Below are positions 24,922 to 32,510 of a stretch of DNA of 64,000 nucleotides, piece by piece; the stretch's first letter is position 1, and the number at the start of each line of letters is the position of its first letter. The position numbers were made by a program, and so were the translations under genes. The DNA is from Oliverpabstia intestinalis. GTDB taxonomy: Bacteria > Bacillota > Clostridia > Lachnospirales > Lachnospiraceae. The stretch is from NCBI RefSeq assembly GCF_009696065.1, contig NZ_VUMS01000001.1:1-64000 (forward strand), given 5' to 3'. Under the pieces are notes generated by a model, which had not been told where the DNA came from, ran no database searches, and saw only the letters and a list, made by a program, of their open reading frames with translations.

Positions 24922-26961
24922 ATGGAAATTGTAAATGGCGAAAGACTGGTATTGGGGACCTGTTATTACCCGGAACACTGGGACGAAAGTCTCTGGCGTG
25001 ACGACCTGAAAAGAATGCTGGAAAACGGCATCGAAGTAATCCGAATCGCAGAATTTGCATGGAGCAAGATCGAGCGGTACGAAGGTGTATTCAACTATGA
25101 TTTCTTTGACAGATTTCTGGATGTAGCTGCTGATATGGGTATGAAAGTGATCTTTTGTACCCCGACAGCTACGCCGCCGGCCTGGCTGACCGAGAAATAT
25201 CCGGAAGTTCTGAATGCAAACATGGACGGTGTTCTGTACCGTCATGGCGGAAGAAGACATTACAACTACAACTCTCCGAAATACCAGGAACTGACCAGAA
25301 TCATTGTGGAAAAATCTGCATCTCATTATGCAAAACATCCGGCAATCATTGGATGGCAGATCGACAACGAGATCAACTGTGAGAAAAATGAGTTCTATTC
25401 TGAGAGTGATACCATCGCTTTCCGCAAATTTCTGATGGAAAAATACGGAAGCATTGATGCACTGAACGAAGCATGGGGAACCAACTTCTGGAATCAGACA
25501 TACAACAGCTTTGAGGAAGTGTATGTGCCAAGAACCACTCTGAGCAACAACACCAACCCTCATGAAGTATTGGATTATACCAGATTCGTATCTGACAGCG
25601 CATGCAAATTCGCAAAACTGCAGAGCGATATCATTCGTAAATACATCAAACCGGGTGATTTTATCACCACCAACGGTCTGTTCGGCAACCTGGACAACCA
25701 GAGAATGACAAACGAGAGTCTGGATTTTATCACATATGATTCTTATCCGAACTTTGCTTATTGTCTGGATGCGTACAACAAGGATAACTTCCTGAAAGAC
25801 CGTATGTGGAGCCGTAACCTGTCTGAGGTTCGTGCGGTATCCAAAAACTTCGGTATCATGGAACAGCAGTCCGGAGCAAACGGATGGAACACCGGTATGG
25901 CAGCTCCGACTCCAAAGCCGGGACAGATGACCCTGTGGACCATGCAGAGTGTGGCACATGGTGCAGACTATGTCAGCTATTTCCGCTGGAGAACCTGTAC
26001 TTACGGTACCGAGATATACTGGCATGGTATCCTGGATTATTCCGGAAGAGACAACCGCAGACTGGCAGAAGTTAAATCGGTTCATGAGAAATTCCAGAAA
26101 CTGTCTGAGCTTGCAGGCTCCAAGTATGAAGCAAAAGTTGGTTTCCTGAAAGACTATGACAACACATGGGACAGCCAGCTGGATGTATGGCATGAAAAAG
26201 TAGAGTGGAAGAGCCAGCTTGGCATCTTCGAAGCTGCACAGAGAACCCATACACCGATGGATTATATCTATCTGCGCGACGATGTAACCGCAGAAGACCT
26301 GAAACCATATAGCGTACTGTTCTACCCGCATCCGGTACTGATCTCAGAGGAGAGAAAAGTCGTACTGGAAGAGTATGTAAAGAATGGCGGCTGCCTGGTT
26401 CTGGGCTGCAGAAGCGGATACAAAGATATGTACGGCCGTTGTGTCATGGACAAACTGCCGGGCAAATTTGCCGAGATGAGTGGTGTGGATATTCCGGAAT
26501 ACACACTGGTATCCCCGGACAACAAAGATATCGTGATCGACTGGGATGGCACGAAGCTGGAAGCTGCTGTATTTAACGATCAGCTGGCAGCAGTGGGTGA
26601 ACATGCAGAAGTTCTTGGAAGATACGAGAACTGCTATTATGCAGGAGAACCTGGACTGATTAAGAATACTTACGGAGAAGGAACCGTATATTACTTCGGC
26701 GCAGCATTCTCAGAAGAAACAGCAGAAGTATTTCTGGAGAAACTGGGTGTGAAAGATCCATACAAAGCAAAACTGGAGATCCCGGAAACCTGCGAACTGG
26801 CTGTAAGAAAGAAAGACGATACCGAGTATTGCTTCGTTCTGAACTACAAAGACGCAGAAGCCGAGATCCAGGTCAAAGAAGAGATGACGGATCTGTATAC
26901 AGGTGAAAAAGTGAGCGGTACGGTTGTGCTGAAACCGTTTGAGGTAAGAGTACTGAAATAA
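24922..26961 (+). CDS. Glycoside hydrolase family 42 beta-galactosidase
   Basis: A 679-residue intracellular enzyme cleaving terminal beta-galactosides. N-terminal TIM barrel (about 1-380) starts GTCYYPEHWDES; acid/base Glu150 in GWQIDNEI and nucleophile Glu314 in IMEQQSG. A central glutamine-amidotransferase-like trimerisation domain (about 390-600) and a short beta domain follow, the usual GH42 order. The zinc-binding cysteine cluster found in some GH42 enzymes is absent. No signal peptide. GTGAGGTAATCTT precedes ATG. Last gene of the regulator-importer operon; its neighbours suggest small galacto-oligosaccharides as substrate. Confidence 0.93.
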   Translation: MEIVNGERLVLGTCYYPEHWDESLWRDDLKRMLENGIEVIRIAEFAWSKIERYEGVFNYDFFDRFLDVAADMGMKVIFCTPTATPPAWLTEKYPEVLNANMDGVLYRHGGRRHYNYNSPKYQELTRIIVEKSASHYAKHPAIIGWQIDNEINCEKNEFYSESDTIAFRKFLMEKYGSIDALNEAWGTNFWNQTYNSFEEVYVPRTTLSNNTNPHEVLDYTRFVSDSACKFAKLQSDIIRKYIKPGDFITTNGLFGNLDNQRMTNESLDFITYDSYPNFAYCLDAYNKDNFLKDRMWSRNLSEVRAVSKNFGIMEQQSGANGWNTGMAAPTPKPGQMTLWTMQSVAHGADYVSYFRWRTCTYGTEIYWHGILDYSGRDNRRLAEVKSVHEKFQKLSELAGSKYEAKVGFLKDYDNTWDSQLDVWHEKVEWKSQLGIFEAAQRTHTPMDYIYLRDDVTAEDLKPYSVLFYPHPVLISEERKVVLEEYVKNGGCLVLGCRSGYKDMYGRCVMDKLPGKFAEMSGVDIPEYTLVSPDNKDIVIDWDGTKLEAAVFNDQLAAVGEHAEVLGRYENCYYAGEPGLIKNTYGEGTVYYFGAAFSEETAEVFLEKLGVKDPYKAKLEIPETCELAVRKKDDTEYCFVLNYKDAEAEIQVKEEMTDLYTGEKVSGTVVLKPFEVRVLK

Positions 26962-26970
26962 GGGTGTGAA

Positions 26971-27003
26971 AAGAGGCGGTGGAAAGAAAATCCATCGCCT
27001 CTT
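26971..27003 (+). terminator. Terminator-like hairpin after GH42
   Basis: AAGAGGCGGTGGA pairs with TCCATCGCCTCTT (one wobble), 10 bases after the GH42 stop. The T-tract is missing (CTTGAAAAAT follows), so termination may be weak. The remaining gap to 27160 is AT-rich with no recognisable gene. Confidence 0.6.
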
Positions 27004-27160
27004 GAAAAATGAGATAGACAAAAAAATCAGCAGGTGTTAATATAACTGCAAAGCATACTATTTCCATTCATTGAGGAATTCAATTATCATTTCTAAAAAC
27101 ATATCTTGATGCCATATTCGGAGAAGTCTCAATGCTTTTATATATTTCCAGAAGATAACA

Positions 27161-27337
27161 AATACACCGATTACAATATCAGAAGAAGAGGAAGAAATTG
27201 ATGTGTGTCAGGCAGTAGATGAAATGATCGAAGACGGAAGAAAAATTCGTAGAAGAGATGGAAAAAGTCATGAAAGATATTCCTGTTTTGACGGAAACGT
27301 TGTACACTGGGTTATAAGAGAAGCTGTACAAATGTAG
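27161..27337 (+). pseudogene. Possible relic of a Rpn/PD-(D/E)XK transposase-like gene
   Basis: An open stretch without a convincing start encodes TPITISEEEEEIDVCQAVDE and then MIEDGRK, ending at TAG 27335. The pattern (M/V)C-A-(D/E)-(D/E)M-ED-R recurs at the C-terminus of Rpn-type nucleases/putative transposases of Lachnospiraceae. Reading frames appear to shift after GRK, so only a decayed tail remains. The identification rests on one short motif and is uncertain. Confidence 0.3.
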
Positions 27338-27360
27338 TAGTTATCGGGAGGTAGAAAGTT

Positions 27361-29517
27361 ATGGAGTTTCAGGCAAAATGGATCCGGACTTCGGAAGAGA
27401 CCGGTGGGGTGTGTCCGGTTTTTCGAAAGGGATGGAAAACAGAAAAGGAAGTAGAACGTGCGACGTTATATCTGACAGCGCTGGGTGTGTATGAGGCACA
27501 TCTGAACGGAAAAAGAGTTGGAAATTATGTGCTGGCACCGGGATGGACGGCTTATGATAAAAGATTGCAGTATCAGGAATATGACATTACAGATCTGGTG
27601 GTAGAGGAAAATGAACTTATTGTAACACTTGGGAAAGGGTGGTTTCGCTCCCCGATGCCCGGATGGCAGGACACACCTGACAAGCTGCAAAGAATGGGTC
27701 GTCCGGGAGGTATTCTTGGAGAAGTGCATATTGTATACATGGATGGAAGCGAAGAAGTAATCGTAACGGATCAGAGCTGGACATGGGGAGAAAGCAGGGT
27801 TCGTTTCAGTGAGATTTACGACGGGGAGTTCTGTGATGCCACTTTTGTGACAAAAGAGTGGAATACAGTAAAAGAATTCGCATGGTCAAAAGAGATTCTG
27901 ATCCCGCAGGAAGGGGAAGAGATCCGGGAGCAGGAAGTGGTGGCAGCAAAATCTGTTTTCCGCACCCCGGCGGGAGAGCTGGTCGTGGATTTTGGACAGG
28001 AGATTACCGGATATGTGGAATTTACCGTAGATGCCCATGCAGGTGACCGGATCCATATTCTTCACGGAGAAGTGTTGGATGCAGAAGGAAATTTCTACAA
28101 TGCAAATTACAGAAGTGCAAAAGCGGAGATAAATTATATCTGCAGCGAGGGAACACAGACCTGGCATCCTGCGCTGACGTTCTTTGGTTTCCGATACCTT
28201 TTGCTGGACGAATTTCCGGGAGAAGCAACGCCGGAACAGTTCCGGGGAATCGCAGTATATTCCAACATCCGAAAAACCGGTGAAATCCGGACTTCGGATC
28301 TGGCTCTGAATCAGCTGATCTCCAATATTTTCTGGGGTCAGAGAGACAACTTCCTGGATGTGCCGACCGACTGCCCGCAGCGCGATGAACGACTTGGCTG
28401 GACCGGGGATGCGCAGGTATTTACCAAAACAGCAAGCTATAATTTTGATGTGGAACGGTTCTTTACGAAATGGCTGCACGATCTGGCAGCGGATCAGATG
28501 GAGGACGGCGCAGTAGGTCATGTGGTTCCGGATTATCTGGTTGGCGGAAATGCCAGCGCTGCTTGGGCGGATGCGGCGACGATCTGTCCGTGGCAGATCT
28601 ACCAGACTTATGGCAATTCACAGATCTTAAAAGATCAGTTTAACAGCATGAAAAAATGGGTGGATTATGTGACGAATCACACAACAACCCCAAATCTGTG
28701 GACCGGTGGAGAACACTTCGGTGACTGGCTCGGGCTGGATGCACTGCAGGGAAGCTATAAGGGATCGAGCAGAGAAGAGTTTATTGCGTCTGCATTCTAT
28801 GCACATTCCACAGAACTTGTAATAAAGGCAGGACGTGTGATCGGAGAAGATGTAGCGGCTTATGAAAAGCTTCATGAAAAAATTGTGGAGACCTTCCGAA
28901 ACACGTATCCGGAGTACCGGACACAGACGGAACATATTCTGGCGGTACAGTTCGGGCTGGCAGAAGACTGTCAGAAAACAGCGGATGCACTGGCACAGAT
29001 GATCAAAAAAGACGGCTGTCAGATGCGGACAGGATTCGTCGGAACACCGTATATCCTGCATGTGCTGAGCGATTATGGACATACGGATCTTGCCTATACG
29101 CTGTTATGCAGAAAAGAATACCCATCCTGGCTCTATGCCGTAGGAAAAGGTGCGACAACCATCTGGGAACACTGGGATGGCATTATGGAAAACGGAGAAT
29201 TCTGGAGTACAGATATGAATTCATTTAATCACTATGCATATGGATCTGTGGCAGACTGGATTTATGAGCAGGCGGCAGGCATCCAGACGGTGGAGGAACA
29301 TCCGGGATTTGAAGTGGCACGGATTCAGCCGAAGCCGGGAAATCAGCTGAAATGGCTGGGAGCATCGATTGAGACCAGACATGGAAAGATCAGTTCCCGG
29401 TGGACGCACACAGACGGTGCGATTCGGTACGAGATTGTAACACCGGTTCCGGCGCAGATTGTGATCGGAAAAAAAGAATATGCTGTGGGGCCAGGAAGCT
29501 ACATTTTCTGGGAATAA
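27361..29517 (+). CDS. Alpha-L-rhamnosidase, GH78
   Basis: A 718-residue enzyme removing terminal alpha-L-rhamnose. N-terminal beta-sandwich (about 1-160) with ALGVYEAHLNGKRVG and LAPGWTAYDKRLQYQEYDIT, then a further beta domain, an (alpha/alpha)6 barrel (about 300-630) bearing the family motif DCPQRDERLGWTGDAQ near 336-351, and a C-terminal beta domain. No signal peptide, so it acts on imported rhamnosides. Start ATG 27361 follows a strong GGGAGG. It is shorter than many GH78 proteins because the extra N-terminal domain is missing. It stands alone between terminators, possibly under LacI regulator 2 downstream. Confidence 0.92.
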   Translation: MEFQAKWIRTSEETGGVCPVFRKGWKTEKEVERATLYLTALGVYEAHLNGKRVGNYVLAPGWTAYDKRLQYQEYDITDLVVEENELIVTLGKGWFRSPMPGWQDTPDKLQRMGRPGGILGEVHIVYMDGSEEVIVTDQSWTWGESRVRFSEIYDGEFCDATFVTKEWNTVKEFAWSKEILIPQEGEEIREQEVVAAKSVFRTPAGELVVDFGQEITGYVEFTVDAHAGDRIHILHGEVLDAEGNFYNANYRSAKAEINYICSEGTQTWHPALTFFGFRYLLLDEFPGEATPEQFRGIAVYSNIRKTGEIRTSDLALNQLISNIFWGQRDNFLDVPTDCPQRDERLGWTGDAQVFTKTASYNFDVERFFTKWLHDLAADQMEDGAVGHVVPDYLVGGNASAAWADAATICPWQIYQTYGNSQILKDQFNSMKKWVDYVTNHTTTPNLWTGGEHFGDWLGLDALQGSYKGSSREEFIASAFYAHSTELVIKAGRVIGEDVAAYEKLHEKIVETFRNTYPEYRTQTEHILAVQFGLAEDCQKTADALAQMIKKDGCQMRTGFVGTPYILHVLSDYGHTDLAYTLLCRKEYPSWLYAVGKGATTIWEHWDGIMENGEFWSTDMNSFNHYAYGSVADWIYEQAAGIQTVEEHPGFEVARIQPKPGNQLKWLGASIETRHGKISSRWTHTDGAIRYEIVTPVPAQIVIGKKEYAVGPGSYIFWE

Positions 29518-29538
29518 CAGAATAGAGTAAAATGTGAG

Positions 29539-29583
29539 AAAACGGATTGCTGTATCAATAAAAACTGCAGCAGTCCGTTTTTG
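29539..29583 (+). terminator. Terminator after GH78
   Basis: AAAACGGATTGCTG pairs with CAGCAGTCCGTTTT (one wobble) and ends in a T-run. 22 bases after the stop codon. Confidence 0.92.
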
Positions 29584-29600
29584 TTGTGTTACATATCAGA

Positions 29601-29621
29601 AATTGGTCCAGTGGATTAATT
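29601..29621. promoter_or_regulatory. Possible GntR/FadR-type operator, second copy
   Basis: AATTGGTCCAGTGGATTAATT is a degenerate palindrome and matches the site at 928-948 at most positions, with the shared continuation CTGATT/TTGATT. The left half TTGGTCCA is the stronger arm. No GntR-family gene is present in the window. Confidence 0.3.
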
Positions 29622-29673
29622 TTGATTATTATATCCTTGCGCAGAAACCGGATTTGAGATAAAATGTTTAAAA

Positions 29674-29688
29674 GGTTTAAAATAAACC
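29674..29688. promoter_or_regulatory. Candidate operator of LacI regulator 2
   Basis: Perfect dyad GGTTTA-AAA-TAAACC, 54 bases before the regulator's ATG. A related sequence, AAAAGGTTTAAAATA followed by TAAAC, lies at 30964-30981 just before the truncated DUF5060 gene, suggesting that the regulator controlled itself and that gene. Confidence 0.5.
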
Positions 29689-29741
29689 ATTGCAAATTGA
29701 ACTGTTAAAACAGTTACGAGGAACAGACAGGGGGCTTCTAC

Positions 29742-30779
29742 ATGAATGTAAAATCCATAGATATCGCCAGGGCACTTGGCATCTCTAAATCCACTGTATC
29801 TCTGGCATTGAATGGAAAACCGGGCGTGAGTGAACAGACACGACAGGAAGTCCTCGCATGTAAGAAACAGCTGGAAGAGCATGGGGCAGTGCCGACGGGA
29901 ATGTTTTCGAGACAGCCGGAACAAAGAAAAAGACAGCAGATCAAGATTGTCAAAATTACAAATGGAATGAAAAATATACAGGGAGCTGAGCTGGATCTCT
30001 GGACAGATGTGAATCAGGTATTTGAGAAAAATCTGCAAGCAAATGGATATTCGCTTGGATTACTGTATGCAGATTTCAGGGAGGAAGATCAGTCCCGCAT
30101 GATTGCCGAATGTAATGCGGATGATGTGGCGGGTGTAATTATTTTCGGAACGGAATTAAAACAGGAAAACAGTCCGTTGCTTGACGGAATCCGAAAACCG
30201 CTGGTGATTTACGATGCGGCGCCGGACATTGAAAAATATCCGGTGATTCTGATCGATAACCGTCAGGGAGTAGAACTTGCGGTGAACGAACTTCTGGCGA
30301 AAGGAAATACAGATATTCAGTATCTGTGTAATCCATTACCGATGTATAATTATCTGAGCCGGCGCAGAGGTTTTCAGGAAATTATGAAACAGAAGGGGCT
30401 GGGAGATGCTTCTGATCGTATCATCAATACGGGAAGCAGTATAGAAGAAGTTCATCAGATGATGCGAGAGTATCTAAAAACAGCAAAGCTGCCTCAGGCA
30501 TATATTATGGAGAGCTATCATGTTTCCATGGGAACGATTATGGCAATGCATGATTTGAATATTCGTATTCCGGAAGATGTGAGTCTGATCGGTATTGATG
30601 CTCTGCCAAGTTTTCTCACCGGAGGCATTGATATGACAAGTATCCGTGTCCCCCATACAGAAAGAGCATACTGGGCAATACAGTTGTTATTGAAGGAAAT
30701 AGAACATCCGGTAAAAGAAAAATGTAAGTTGTATACAAATTGTGTGTTTGTAGATGGTGAAACAGTTAAGAAAAGATAA
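29742..30779 (+). CDS. LacI family transcriptional regulator 2
   Basis: A 345-residue regulator: N-terminal HTH VKSIDIARALGISKSTVSLALNGKPGVS (about 3-30), a hinge that departs from the usual R-G-Y-x-P pattern, and a periplasmic-binding-protein-like sensor (about 65-340, with GIDALPSFLTGGIDMTSIRVP near the C-terminus). GGGGGCTTCTAC precedes ATG. Flanked by GH78 upstream and a broken DUF5060 glycosidase downstream, so a rhamnose-containing plant oligosaccharide is a plausible inducer. A terminator follows, so it is a single-gene transcript. Confidence 0.88.
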   Translation: MNVKSIDIARALGISKSTVSLALNGKPGVSEQTRQEVLACKKQLEEHGAVPTGMFSRQPEQRKRQQIKIVKITNGMKNIQGAELDLWTDVNQVFEKNLQANGYSLGLLYADFREEDQSRMIAECNADDVAGVIIFGTELKQENSPLLDGIRKPLVIYDAAPDIEKYPVILIDNRQGVELAVNELLAKGNTDIQYLCNPLPMYNYLSRRRGFQEIMKQKGLGDASDRIINTGSSIEEVHQMMREYLKTAKLPQAYIMESYHVSMGTIMAMHDLNIRIPEDVSLIGIDALPSFLTGGIDMTSIRVPHTERAYWAIQLLLKEIEHPVKEKCKLYTNCVFVDGETVKKR

Positions 30780-30795
30780 AAGAGAACAGCAAGTG

Positions 30796-30833
30796 AAAAA
30801 GTTCAGATTCCGTGTGGGAAGCTGAACTTTTTT
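30796..30833 (+). terminator. Terminator after LacI regulator 2
   Basis: AAAAAGTTCAG pairs with CTGAACTTTTT around a 15-base loop, with six T at the 3' side. It leads directly into the long hairpin at 30832-30871. Confidence 0.9.
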
Positions 30834-30871
30834 CTTACTTTACAGGAAATTGCTTTCCTGTAAAGTAAGAA
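30832..30871. repeat. Perfect 18-bp hairpin
   Basis: TTCTTACTTTACAGGAAA and its exact inverse TTTCCTGTAAAGTAAGAA are separated by TTGC only. There is no T-run after it on the + strand. ACAGGAAA recurs at 30940-30947. Function unknown; a mobile-element end or a cleavage/stability hairpin are possible. Confidence 0.75.
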
Positions 30872-31018
30872 ACGCTCCGCGAGGATGTACCGAGGCACGT
30901 ACTTAGTTCTATGGACAATGAGCAAAGACATATATTTACAGGAAAAGTTGAAAATAAAAATGAAAAGGTTTAAAATATAAACAAAAATAAACATGAATTT
31001 AAATAAAAGAGGAAGAAT

Positions 31019-31432
31019 ATGAGAAGATACAATTATGAAAAACAGGTGGAAAAATGGGATGTTCTGGAAGTGACTGTAGAAGGTCATTCTGATAAGAACC
31101 CATTTGTAGATTATGAGATTCAAGGAATCTTTACAGGAAAACATGAGACAGTAACTGTGGACGGATTTTATGACGGAGAAGGTGTGTACAAAGTAAGATA
31201 TATGCCGTCTTTCGTGGAATTATATACATTCGAAGTGACAGGGAGCGCGATAGACGGGGAAGTGCTCACCGGGAAATTTCAGGTAACACCGGCGAGCGAG
31301 GAAAATCACGGACCGATCCGTGTGGCAAATACCTATCATTTTGCCTACGAAGACGGAACGCCGTATTATTCCATCGGCACAACCTGTTATGTGTGGGATC
31401 TGCAGTCAGATGAAACGAGTGAAATAAGATAA
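31019..31432 (+). pseudogene. Truncated DUF5060/DUF4038 glycoside hydrolase (N-terminal fragment)
   Basis: The 137-codon frame holds a complete DUF5060 beta-sandwich (WDVLEVTVEGHSDKNPF, FYDGEGVYKVRYMP, GKFQVTPASEENHGPIRV) and the first residues of the DUF4038 barrel (FAYEDGTPYYSIGTTCYVW). It ends abruptly in an unrelated 8-residue tail and TAA. Intact relatives continue for about 350 residues with the catalytic barrel, so the active site is missing. RBS GAGGAAGAAT precedes ATG. It lies next to LacI regulator 2 and probably was the target hydrolase of that locus before a deletion. Confidence 0.8.
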
Positions 31433-31626
31433 GTAACCTGTTTGTGGAAAAGTTACATAATAGTGAGCAATCAGAGAATGATACAGACAGAAAAATACTG
31501 GAAGTAAGAAAAAGTATCCGCAAAGTACTTCGCTATGATGAAGTTTATATTCCAAGGAACTCCTTATGTGTGGGCAGAGCGCGGTTTCAGATGCTGCAGT
31601 CAAAAGGTATTTTGCCCCTGAAAAAG

Positions 31627-31679
31627 AGGCGTCATTGCTTTTATGTGAAGAACATCACAGAGAGCAATGGCGCTTTTTG
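31627..31679 (+). terminator. Terminator downstream of the broken glycosidase
   Basis: GCGTCATTGCT (31629-31639) pairs with AGCAATGGCGC (31663-31673, one wobble) and is followed by five T. The stretch 31433-31626 contains no recognisable gene; it may be decayed 3' sequence. From 31680 to 32030 lie the hydrogenase promoter and leader. Confidence 0.8.
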
Positions 31680-31800
31680 AATTGGCAGGAAAAAGGCCTT
31701 TTCTTTGTTATTAAGTAGTCACATCAGATATACCAGATGTAGTGACATAGAAAGATGAAACACGATATGTTGATAAAAAATATTGTTACATGAGAAAAGT

Positions 31801-31815
31801 TCGTTAAAATAACGA
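31801..31815. promoter_or_regulatory. Candidate operator upstream of the hydrogenase promoter
   Basis: Perfect dyad TCGTTA-AAA-TAACGA, 26 bases before the -35. Position and symmetry fit a regulator of the hydrogenase operon. The GTTAAAATAAC core recalls, but does not match, the known redox repressor Rex consensus TTGTTAA-N4-TTAACAA. Confidence 0.4.
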
Positions 31816-31841
31816 CAAATAGCGCTAAAATAAAATATTTA

Positions 31842-31870
31842 TTGTGCAAAATAATAAAATAAAGTATAAT
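31842..31870 (+). promoter_or_regulatory. Promoter of the bifurcating hydrogenase operon
   Basis: -35 TTGTGC (31842-31847), 17-base spacer, consensus -10 TATAAT (31865-31870). The leader of about 155 bases contains a hairpin, CTGTTCAG/CTGAACAG near 31948-31971. Confidence 0.75.
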
Positions 31871-32030
31871 AGTGATAATGACATCTGTATAAAATGCAAA
31901 AGTGAACGGCAGCAATATGGAGGTTGAAACTGCGGTTTGCGCAAAACTGTTCAGAGGGGAAACTGAACAGGTACGGAAAGTTATCGAAATCAAAAAAGAA
32001 AAGGGCAATGAAGTGAAAGGAGGAAACTAC

Positions 32031-32510
32031 ATGCTGGATCAATCTTATTACCAGAAAACGGATGAGATTATCGAACACTACGGCCGCAAGGCAGCTTCCC
32101 TGATTCCGATCATGCAGGATATTCAGGCAGAATATCGTTATCTGCCGGGAGAACTGCTTACTTATGTGGCGAAAGAGATCGGAGTCAAAGAGGCAAAAGC
32201 CTACAGCGTGGCAACATTCTATGAAAACTTTTCCTTTGAACCGAAAGGAAAGTATGTGATCAAAGTCTGCGACGGAACTGCCTGCCATGTAAGAAAATCC
32301 ATGCCGGTAAAAGAAGCTCTGATGAAAGAGCTGGGACTCAGTAATAAGAAACACACAACGGATGATATGTTATTTACCGTAGAGACCGTATCCTGTCTGG
32401 GGGCCTGTGGACTGGCGCCGACTCTGACGGTCAATGATGAAGTACATCCTAAGATGACGCCGGAAAAAGCTATTGAGCTGTTAAATGAATTGAGAGGAGA
32501 AAGCGTATGA
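32031..32510 (+). CDS. hndA: Electron-bifurcating [FeFe]-hydrogenase subunit, NuoE-like (HydC/HndA)
   Basis: A 159-residue thioredoxin-fold subunit binding one [2Fe-2S] cluster through Cys80, Cys85, Cys122 and Cys126 (VCDGTAC and SCLGAC). Together with the next two genes it forms the soluble trimeric hydrogenase that couples NADH and reduced ferredoxin to H2. ATG 32031 has a perfect AAAGGAGGAAACTAC site and yields the standard length; in-frame codons back to 31902 are leader. It overlaps the next gene by 4 bases. Confidence 0.93.
   Translation: MLDQSYYQKTDEIIEHYGRKAASLIPIMQDIQAEYRYLPGELLTYVAKEIGVKEAKAYSVATFYENFSFEPKGKYVIKVCDGTACHVRKSMPVKEALMKELGLSNKKHTTDDMLFTVETVSCLGACGLAPTLTVNDEVHPKMTPEKAIELLNELRGESV

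Noticed and set aside
31444-31680. 78-codon ORF after the broken glycosidase
   Set aside because: It starts with GTG without a ribosome site, its 3' part runs through a terminator hairpin, and it matches no family I know.
31902-32030. Extended N-terminus of HndA or separate leader peptide
   Set aside because: The perfect ribosome site and family length favour ATG 32031; the upstream frame has no ribosome site and no family-like sequence.
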